Positions 38,285 to 45,200 of a stretch of 55,746 bases of DNA are shown here, one piece after another. The stretch comes from Eubacteriales bacterium. Lineage in GTDB: Bacteria > Bacillota > Clostridia > Lachnospirales > Lachnospiraceae. Location: positions 1-55,746 of the forward strand of contig JAUNOY010000019.1 in the NCBI GenBank assembly GCA_030536995.1, written 5' to 3'. Each line of letters begins with the position of its first letter. The first letter of the stretch is position 1. The position numbers and the translations under genes were made by a program. The notes beneath the pieces are model-generated. The model saw only the letters and a program-made list of their open reading frames with translations. It searched no databases and had not been told where the DNA came from.

Positions 38285-39193
38285 TTAATTTTTCTCCGCT
38301 TTTTCAAAATGCATCTGAATCATGGTCAGTGCTGCAATCACCAGCAATAGAACAACGGATGCAGCCGAACCTCTGCCGTAATTCAAATCGTCATTAAATG
38401 CATTGTAAATAAAAATGCCCTGCGTTGTGGATGCTCCGCTTGGACCTCCCGATGCATACATATAAGGCGCATCCAGAAGCTGCATCGTAGTAATCACACA
38501 CATGATCATCTGAATAAAAATCATGAATGAAATATTCGGCAGGATGATATGACGGATTTTCTTAAATCCTGTACAGCCGTCAAGAGCCGCAGATTCCATA
38601 ATGTCAGAAGGCACTCCCTGAATTGCGGAAAGGTAAAGAAGAACTGTCAGCCCTCCTCCCAGTACCCCCGGGAAAATAATGCAGAATTTTACCAGATCCG
38701 GATCGCTGAGCCAGGTCTGAGGCTGTCCTCCAAAAAATTTCACAATCTGATTCGCCACACCGTAATCCGGATGCCAGATCCATCTCCAGATAATCACATT
38801 GACGGACGTCGGAATCAGAGCCGGCAAAATATAAAGTGTGGTCAGACATTTCTGCAGCTTTATCAGCTCGTTGAGCAGCAACGCCTGAATCAAGGGAATA
38901 AAAAAGCACATACACAGCTGGAGAATCAGAAAAATAAAAGTATTTTTCCAGGAATCCCAGTAAAACTGCATACGAAACATTTCCTGATAATTTCTGAAAC
39001 CTATCATTTTTCCCGGAGGATTGATTGGGTCATACTTAAACAGGGAAATATAAAACGCCCTGAATATGGGATAATATTTCAGCCAGACAGTAAACGCCAT
39101 CGGCAAAAACAAAATACACCAGGGGGTTATTTTTTTCCGGAACATATAACTTCCCGTTTTTGCGGAAAGAGAATTTTTCTTTTTGGAACTCAT
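38285..39193 (-). CDS. Carbohydrate ABC transporter permease (MalF type)
   Basis: 302-aa membrane permease with six predicted helices starting at about residue 25, EAA loop MESAALDGCTGFKKIRHIIL (20 residues; EAA replaced by ESAA) and GPSGASTTQGIFIYNAF near the end, as in CUT1 systems of the YesP/LplB type. GGGAGG precedes the ATG. First gene of a two-permease operon, transcribed away from the cognate binding protein gene. The YesM/YesN pair at 40957-44462 probably controls both directions. Confidence 0.88.
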   Translation of the reverse strand: MSSKKKNSLSAKTGSYMFRKKITPWCILFLPMAFTVWLKYYPIFRAFYISLFKYDPINPPGKMIGFRNYQEMFRMQFYWDSWKNTFIFLILQLCMCFFIPLIQALLLNELIKLQKCLTTLYILPALIPTSVNVIIWRWIWHPDYGVANQIVKFFGGQPQTWLSDPDLVKFCIIFPGVLGGGLTVLLYLSAIQGVPSDIMESAALDGCTGFKKIRHIILPNISFMIFIQMIMCVITTMQLLDAPYMYASGGPSGASTTQGIFIYNAFNDDLNYGRGSAASVVLLLVIAALTMIQMHFEKAEKN

Positions 39194-39373
39194 TTGCCAT
39201 ACCTCCCATACCGATTCTTCTATTTCAGTATAAAGAATTTATCTGAAACGAAAAGAAATATCTTTTACTTCTCTGTCACCTTTTTTAACTATTTTCCCCT
39301 TCCTTTTTGATAACCTTAAAAAAAGTGAACTTTTTTTGAAATATGGTTAATTATCTTCTGTTTTCAGAATCCT

Positions 39374-39437
39374 TATAATCTGCTATGATAAACACAAGAC
39401 AAAGGCGGCACAGAGGTGCCCGATAAATATAAGGAGG
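39374..39437 (+). promoter_or_regulatory. Likely promoter and ribosome site of the second binding protein gene
   Basis: Two candidate -10 elements lie close together: TATAAT at 39374-39379 and TGC-TATGAT at 39381-39389 (extended -10). Neither has a good -35, which fits activator dependence. AAGGAGG at 39431-39437 fixes the start at 39446. Confidence 0.5.
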
Positions 39438-39445
39438 ATTTAACT

Positions 39446-40765
39446 ATGATGAAAAAGAAACTTCTCGCCACACTGCTTTGCCTTTCTATGGCCGCAACCA
39501 CTTTCACAGGCGCAGTATCTGTTTCGGCTGCTGAAGAAGAGCACGAACCGGTGGAACTCACTCTCTGGGTAAAGAGCCGTAATCAGGATGACTGGTATCT
39601 CTCCATGGAAGAAAAATTCCTGGAAGAACATCCGTGGATCACTCTCAATAAAGTTGTAAAAGAAGGCGACCCTGGAAATGAATTTTATCAGGGCGTTGCT
39701 TCCGGAACAGCTCCTGATCTTATTGACTGTTCTTTTACTATGATGGATTCCTACATGACCGCAGGTATTCTGGAGCCATTAAACGACTATACTGCACAGT
39801 GGGACGAATGGGATAATTTCACAAAAGAATACGTGGATATGTTTACAAAAGACGGCACGATTTACGGTGTTCCAAGTACAGTTTCCCCAATGCTTTTCGG
39901 CTACAACAAAGCCCTTTTCAAAGAAGCCGGTCTCGAAACAGCTCCAAAGACATGGGAAGAAGCTCTCGAATTTGCCAAAAAAATCAACAATCCTGACAAT
40001 CAGGTTGCCGGATATGCAACTCTTGCCGCAGAATGGACAGAATGGTTCTTCCAGTATTATGTATGGCAGGCAGGCGGAGACCTTACAAAAGAAAACGAAG
40101 ACGGAACCGCAGAGCTTACCTTTACAGATCCGGCGGTAATCGAAGCAGCCAAATATTACCAGCAGTTAAAGAGCGAAGGCGTTCTTCAGAGCGATATGAC
40201 CCTGAAATTCGGCGACCTTACCGCAGATTTCGCAATGGGCAAAATCGGTATGATGCCGTTTGCTTCAGACTGGGTAACAGACGCAGTCTCCAATGGAATG
40301 GATCCTGATGATCTTGGTCTTTGCCTGCCTCCTGCAGGACCTTCCGGCGAACAGACAACTGCAATCGCAGGAACAACCTATGTGATCAACGCAAAATCTG
40401 ATCAGGCGAAAAAAGATGCAGCCTGGGAATATATTAAATTCTATAATTCCGGCGAATATTTTGCATCCTACTTTGAAAACCTTGCAACCAAAGGCGCTCT
40501 CAGCCCGGTTATCATTCCTCGTGACGACATGAGTGTAACAGATTTCTACGAATTCCCGGAAGAATACAAAGAAGTTCTGGAAGCAGCCAAAACAGTAGGA
40601 CGTCTGGAATTCTACGGAAAAGCTGATTTCGGCTCCTACGTTGACCGAGCAGTACAGAAAATTCTTACAGACCCCAATGCAGATCCTGAAAAAGAATTTG
40701 CAGCAGCTCAGGAACAGTGCGAATCCGAGGCTCTGGAATCCTTTAATGAAGCGAACAAAAAATAA
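39446..40765 (+). CDS. Extracellular sugar-binding protein of second ABC importer
   Basis: 439-aa family 1 solute-binding protein. The Lys-rich hydrophobic signal peptide ends in VSVSA with a likely cleavage near residue 25; no lipobox Cys is present (the only Cys in the signal follows two Leu). The mature protein starts with several acidic residues and ELTLWVKSRNQDDW, and contains typical GTAPDLIDCS and YGVPSTVSPMLFGYNKALF (19 residues) segments. It is divergent from the permease pair and followed by a terminator, then the YesMN genes. Ligand unknown. Confidence 0.88.
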   Translation: MMKKKLLATLLCLSMAATTFTGAVSVSAAEEEHEPVELTLWVKSRNQDDWYLSMEEKFLEEHPWITLNKVVKEGDPGNEFYQGVASGTAPDLIDCSFTMMDSYMTAGILEPLNDYTAQWDEWDNFTKEYVDMFTKDGTIYGVPSTVSPMLFGYNKALFKEAGLETAPKTWEEALEFAKKINNPDNQVAGYATLAAEWTEWFFQYYVWQAGGDLTKENEDGTAELTFTDPAVIEAAKYYQQLKSEGVLQSDMTLKFGDLTADFAMGKIGMMPFASDWVTDAVSNGMDPDDLGLCLPPAGPSGEQTTAIAGTTYVINAKSDQAKKDAAWEYIKFYNSGEYFASYFENLATKGALSPVIIPRDDMSVTDFYEFPEEYKEVLEAAKTVGRLEFYGKADFGSYVDRAVQKILTDPNADPEKEFAAAQEQCESEALESFNEANKK

Positions 40766-40790
40766 ACAGGCTGCATGACTACAGAGATAA

Positions 40791-40836
40791 AAAAAGAGGC
40801 GCATGGACATACCAATGTCCGGCGTCTCTTTTTTTG
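40791..40836 (+). terminator. Intrinsic terminator after the second binding protein gene
   Basis: AAAAAGAGGCGC...GGCGTCTCTTTTTTT with inner GGACAT/ATGTCC pairs, followed by a run of seven T. It separates the binding protein gene from yesM. Confidence 0.8.
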
Positions 40837-40862
40837 TTCTCATATCTTTTTCACAGATAATA

Positions 40863-40871
40863 TGTTATAAT
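40863..40871 (+). promoter_or_regulatory. Extended -10 promoter of the YesMN pair
   Basis: TGT-TATAAT at 40863-40871 with no good -35. It gives an approximately 80-nt leader to the yesM start at 40957. Confidence 0.5.
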
Positions 40872-40956
40872 ACAAAAAATTTATGATTTACTTAAAATAA
40901 TTAGAGCGTACACGAATCACTTGCAACAGGATTCTGAAACGCTTCAGGGAGGCCAT

Positions 40957-42906
40957 ATGAAGGTGATAACCCGGATTCGAAAAACAAAACAGAAGCTCAA
41001 TACATTCATAACAAGACAGCTTCGCAAGACAGGGATTTTCCGCAGACTAAATGTCTCTTTCCTGATTTTGTTGCTCACAAGCGCTTTATTTCTTACCTTT
41101 TTTTCTTTTGTCCAGTATTCCCGCGAAATCAATCTTAATCTGGATCGCTATACCACCATGCTCGTCCAGAATACAGGACTGAAAATACGCGATAATATGA
41201 AAGAGTATGAGAACACTGCGCTTGGCTTTTACGATAACAGCCGTATTTTAAATGCCATTGTCCAGAACGCACAAATTCCCAAAAATCCAACGCCGAAAGA
41301 ACAACAGATTTTTGACGACAATTCCTATCTCATCGAAAACCGACTGTATTCCCTGCGCCAGTACCGAAAAAATATTGTAAATATCCAGTTTGTCACCCCT
41401 GACTATCAATATCACATGGTTGAGGATAACGGCTTCCGGCGAGGTGGTACCATCCGAAATCTGAATAAATTTTACAATTCGGAATTCTATCTTCTGCCAC
41501 AGCAGAAAAAAGGATATCCCGTGTGGATGGACAGCAGAGAACAAATGGAATTCTTTTATAAAAATGAGCAGAATGTTTACGGCTTCGCCAACACTGTTAC
41601 TATGGGAATTGCCGTATATGAACCAAGCACCCGTGATTTTCTCGGTGTTTTGCTTTTCAATATTGATCTGAGCAGCTTCACCGGCGCAGTTGATACCATT
41701 GCCGAAGAAGACGCGGGAAATACCTTTCTGGTCGGAAAGGACGGTGTTCTCTGCGGATTCAGCCCAAGAATCAGCGCACCTTCTTTTCCCAAAGCTCCGG
41801 AGCTTTTCACTCAGATGCAGGAAACAAAACGGGATATCGAAAGAATACAAATTAACGGTCAGAAAATGCTTTTCGTCTATGAACAGGTTCCGGACTCTGA
41901 AATGTATGTCTGCTACATCGCTCGACTTGAAGATCTTCTGAAAAACACTCTTCATATTCGCAATCTCTGTATCCTTGTACTGATTACAACTGTAATCGCA
42001 TGTTTTATCCTTTCCTATTATGTGACCATCAGTATTTCCAATCCTCTGAAAAAGCTGAATGACGCTATGAAAAAAGCAGGCAGCGGAAAGTGGGCAGCAC
42101 GATACGCCAACAGCGGTCACGACGAAATTACTGATCTGGGTGACAGGTTTAATGAAATGGCCGAAAATACTAATATGCTGATTGATCAGGTTTATCTTTC
42201 CGAAATACACCGCCAGAAAATGCTTTTAAGTCTGCAGAATGCCAGGCTTGATGCCATGCTGATGCAGATTAATCCTCATTTTCTTTACAATACTCTGGAT
42301 ATTATCCGCTGGGAAGCTATGTATGAAGCAGGAGGAGAAAGTGCCGTAACAAGGATGATCGAACAATTCAGCCGCCTCTGTCGTCTCGGAATGAAAACAG
42401 GAGGTAATACCATCCCTCTGAAAGACGGTATTGAACACGCCTCCATTTACATAGACGTGATCAACTTCCGTCATAAAGATAAAATTTCCCTGATTCTGGA
42501 AACAGAGGTGGACGATGAATCTCTTTATGTTCCTCAGTTTATGCTTCAGCCTCTTATGGAAAACGCTGTCGTACATGCCTTCGGCGATTCAAGCCGGGGC
42601 TGTTCTATCCGCATCCACTCCTATATAGAAAGTGAAATCCTTCATATTATCGTGGAAGATAACGGACGGGGAATGTCCCTTGAAGAACTTACTGCACTGA
42701 GGGCTTCCCTGAAACAAGATGACGTATCTCAGGGCAGTATCGGTCTTATAAATGTAAATCAGAGAATCCGGCTTTTCTACGGAGATCCTTACGGAATCGA
42801 AATTGAGAGTTGTCAGGAGCAGGGAACCAGAATTTATATCACCCTGCCCCTTCGCAGACATTCAGAAAATATGACAGATAAAACAAAAGGGGGAGAAAAT
42901 CTATGA
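40957..42906 (+). CDS. YesM-type sensor histidine kinase
   Basis: 649-aa membrane sensor kinase. Helices at about residues 28-50 and 335-358 flank an extracellular sensing domain of about 280 residues (Cache-like by position). A HAMP segment (NPLKKLNDAMKKAGSGKW) follows, then the His_kinase domain with His441 in INPHFLYNTLDIIRWEAMYE (20 residues) and the ATPase domain with QPLMENAVVHAF and DNGRGMS. AGGGAGG before 40957 selects that ATG over the TTG at 40921. It overlaps the YesN gene by 4 nt. It probably senses a sugar, perhaps through the adjacent binding protein. Confidence 0.9.
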   Translation: MKVITRIRKTKQKLNTFITRQLRKTGIFRRLNVSFLILLLTSALFLTFFSFVQYSREINLNLDRYTTMLVQNTGLKIRDNMKEYENTALGFYDNSRILNAIVQNAQIPKNPTPKEQQIFDDNSYLIENRLYSLRQYRKNIVNIQFVTPDYQYHMVEDNGFRRGGTIRNLNKFYNSEFYLLPQQKKGYPVWMDSREQMEFFYKNEQNVYGFANTVTMGIAVYEPSTRDFLGVLLFNIDLSSFTGAVDTIAEEDAGNTFLVGKDGVLCGFSPRISAPSFPKAPELFTQMQETKRDIERIQINGQKMLFVYEQVPDSEMYVCYIARLEDLLKNTLHIRNLCILVLITTVIACFILSYYVTISISNPLKKLNDAMKKAGSGKWAARYANSGHDEITDLGDRFNEMAENTNMLIDQVYLSEIHRQKMLLSLQNARLDAMLMQINPHFLYNTLDIIRWEAMYEAGGESAVTRMIEQFSRLCRLGMKTGGNTIPLKDGIEHASIYIDVINFRHKDKISLILETEVDDESLYVPQFMLQPLMENAVVHAFGDSSRGCSIRIHSYIESEILHIIVEDNGRGMSLEELTALRASLKQDDVSQGSIGLINVNQRIRLFYGDPYGIEIESCQEQGTRIYITLPLRRHSENMTDKTKGGENL

Positions 42907-44462
42907 GCTATCAGGTACTGATTGTAGATGATGAGGAAATCGTATGCCGTGGCCTGGCCCGGTTCGTAAAATGGGATCTATACGGCTTCGAGGTTGCCGG
43001 AACAGCAGGAAGTGTGGATGAAGCGCTTGCCTTTCTAAAAAAGAACCCTGTCGATCTGACATTTATGGATATCCGAATGCCGGAAAAAACAGGGCTCGAT
43101 CTTCTGAAAATCCTGCGTCAGGAATATCCTGATGTGAAGTCTGTAATCCTCAGCGGATATTCTGATTTCACCTACGCGCAGGAAGCAATACGGGGCGGAG
43201 CTGTTGATTATCTCACAAAGCCAGTTGTTTTAAAGGATATCGAGGAACTGCTGAAGCGTCTCAGTCAGGAATTCTCTGCGCGCAGAAAAGAAACCAAGAT
43301 TCACAGCAATCGCATGGAAGCCCTGCTTTTATCTGCTGCCAAAGGGTATTCCAGGGCAGATTCTGTAAAATTTAATCTTCCAAAACTCAATCGCTGGTAT
43401 GGTCTCTCCATGGTCTTAAAGAATAAAAAACTGACAGAGGAATCACTTTCAGAAAAAAAAGAACATATGCGCCATCAGATTTCATCTATAGTTCCTTCCG
43501 CTATTTTTCTGGATGATGAAATTTTTTCTCTCTTCTGTCTGCTTCCCTGGGAATCTGATTCTGCCTTCGGTTCCCTGACCTCTCTTTTGGAGCAGCTCTG
43601 TACCGGACTTGAAGAATGGTCCTGCGGCGCCAGCAAGCAGAAATACGGATTGGAATCGCTTCACGAGGGCTGGGAGGAAGCCTGTAAAGCCCAGCGCTAT
43701 CATCGTGCAGGCACCAATGAGGGAATTATCCTCTACCAGAATATTGAAACTCTTTTTTCACACAGCTCAAAATCTCTTCAGGATATTCTGCCGGAACTTT
43801 TCTGTCTGATCACCAATACGGAAACGCGCACCCAGGCTCCGAAGCTTTTAAACAGTGCACTGATTTCTCTCCAGCAACAGAAACCTACCCTTACCCAGTA
43901 CCAGTCTGCCTGCATCAGCTTTTTGATTGAACTTAATAGCTTTCTGAAAAATCTTTCCCTGAAAGACGAGGAGCTTCACTCCGGTCTGAAACGTATTTTA
44001 AACCGTATCCTTCTCTCAGAAAACATGCAGGACAGTACAGCCTGCATGACAGAATATCTGGAATGGTTAATCCGCCTCATTAGTCAGGTGGACGAACACT
44101 CCCTAGGTAAAGATGTAATCCGTGAGATTCAGCTTTTTATCCGCCACCATTATGCCGAGAACATCAGCCTGAATTCTCTCGCCGAACAATTTTATCTTCA
44201 TCCTAACTATCTGAGCAGACTTTTTAAGGAAAAAACAGGATGCAATTTTGTGGAATATCTGACAGAAGTGCGGATGGAAAAAGTAAAAGAGCTCCTCAGA
44301 AATACAGACAGAAAAATAACAGAGGTGTGTGAAATGGCAGGATACGATAATCCCAGATATTTCAGCAAGGTGTTTAAACAGTATACAGGAGTAACACCGC
44401 GGGAATATCGGGAAACTGAGTCTGATGATATACCATTTGAACCCTCTAAAGAAACTAGATAA
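42903..44462 (+). CDS. YesN-type response regulator with AraC DNA-binding domain
   Basis: 519-aa regulator. The receiver domain has phospho-acceptor Asp56 in FMDIRMPEKTG and Lys in YLTKPVV. A long central helical region follows. Residues about 405-505 hold two AraC-type helix-turn-helix units with SLAEQFYLHPNYLSRLFKEK (20 residues) and ITEVCEMAGYDNPRYFSKVF (20 residues). It is translationally coupled to the kinase gene. Typical YesMN pairs control a neighbouring CUT1 sugar operon, here the permeases at 36921-39193 and the binding protein at 39446. Confidence 0.9.
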   Translation: MSYQVLIVDDEEIVCRGLARFVKWDLYGFEVAGTAGSVDEALAFLKKNPVDLTFMDIRMPEKTGLDLLKILRQEYPDVKSVILSGYSDFTYAQEAIRGGAVDYLTKPVVLKDIEELLKRLSQEFSARRKETKIHSNRMEALLLSAAKGYSRADSVKFNLPKLNRWYGLSMVLKNKKLTEESLSEKKEHMRHQISSIVPSAIFLDDEIFSLFCLLPWESDSAFGSLTSLLEQLCTGLEEWSCGASKQKYGLESLHEGWEEACKAQRYHRAGTNEGIILYQNIETLFSHSSKSLQDILPELFCLITNTETRTQAPKLLNSALISLQQQKPTLTQYQSACISFLIELNSFLKNLSLKDEELHSGLKRILNRILLSENMQDSTACMTEYLEWLIRLISQVDEHSLGKDVIREIQLFIRHHYAENISLNSLAEQFYLHPNYLSRLFKEKTGCNFVEYLTEVRMEKVKELLRNTDRKITEVCEMAGYDNPRYFSKVFKQYTGVTPREYRETESDDIPFEPSKETR

Positions 44463-44485
44463 GGCAGGATTTCTCCTGCCTTATC
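44458..44485. terminator. Hairpin between converging YesN and regulator genes
   Basis: Perfect 12-pair stem GATAAGGCAGGA (44458-44469) / TCCTGCCTTATC (44474-44485) with a TTTC tetraloop. It starts within the YesN stop codon. T-runs are weak on both sides, so termination strength is uncertain. Confidence 0.6.
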
Positions 44486-44493
44486 TTATGTAT

Positions 44494-45162
44494 TCATTCT
44501 TTCTTCCATGTATATCCCTGTCCGTACACTGTATGAATATAATTTTCCCCATTGTTTCCCAGTTTTTTTCTCAACCGGTTTACGGTAACAGAAAGAGCAT
44601 TTTCATCTACATATTCCGCGCCATCCGTCCACAGGCGCTCCACCAGTATCTCACGGGTGAGTACACGCCCCTGATTTTCCAGAAAAAGCTGCAGTAGCTT
44701 TTGTTCATTCCGGCTTAACTGTATTTCTTCTTTTCCTCTATAAAAAAGAAGCCTGGAAAAGTCAAAACTAAAACTATCTATCCTATACACCTGCGGAACT
44801 TTTCTTTTTGCACGGCGTTTCAGCGCTTCTACACGCGCTCTGAGAACAGCAAGACTGAAAGGCTTTGTCACATAATCATCTGCTCCCAGAGAAAGTCCTG
44901 TCACTTCATCCACCTCAAGATCATTTGCTGTCAAAAGAAGAATGGGTATTTCTGATTTTTCCCTTATTTCCTGAAGCAGCTCATATCCGCTTCCATCCGG
45001 AAGATTGATATCAAGAATCATCAATTCCGGTTTTTCTTTTATAAAAAGACCTTTCGCTTCTTTCAGGCAATGGCAGCATACGAACTCATTTTCCTGTTCG
45101 GCCAGAGCAAGACAAATTCCTCTGCAAAGTCCTGTATCATCCTCCACAATCATTATTTTCAT
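44494..45162 (-). CDS. OmpR-family response regulator without adjacent kinase gene
   Basis: 222-aa regulator with receiver domain (Glu-Asp-Asp near residue 8, phospho-acceptor Asp51 in LMILDINLPDGSGYELL, Lys in YVTKPFSLAVLRARVEAL) and a winged-helix DNA-binding domain (LSRNEQKLLQLFLENQGRVL, 20 residues). The sequence type is that of regulators that normally precede a kinase-ATPase-FtsX permease operon. No kinase follows it; an ATG overlapping its stop codon in the usual ATGA manner opens only three codons. It is on the same strand as, and about 11 kb upstream of, the short kinase at 32793. Confidence 0.86.
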   Translation of the reverse strand: MKIMIVEDDTGLCRGICLALAEQENEFVCCHCLKEAKGLFIKEKPELMILDINLPDGSGYELLQEIREKSEIPILLLTANDLEVDEVTGLSLGADDYVTKPFSLAVLRARVEALKRRAKRKVPQVYRIDSFSFDFSRLLFYRGKEEIQLSRNEQKLLQLFLENQGRVLTREILVERLWTDGAEYVDENALSVTVNRLRKKLGNNGENYIHTVYGQGYTWKKE

Positions 45163-45200
45163 TAAAGTCCGCTTCCTTCCTGTCTGTTTATGATTTTGCT

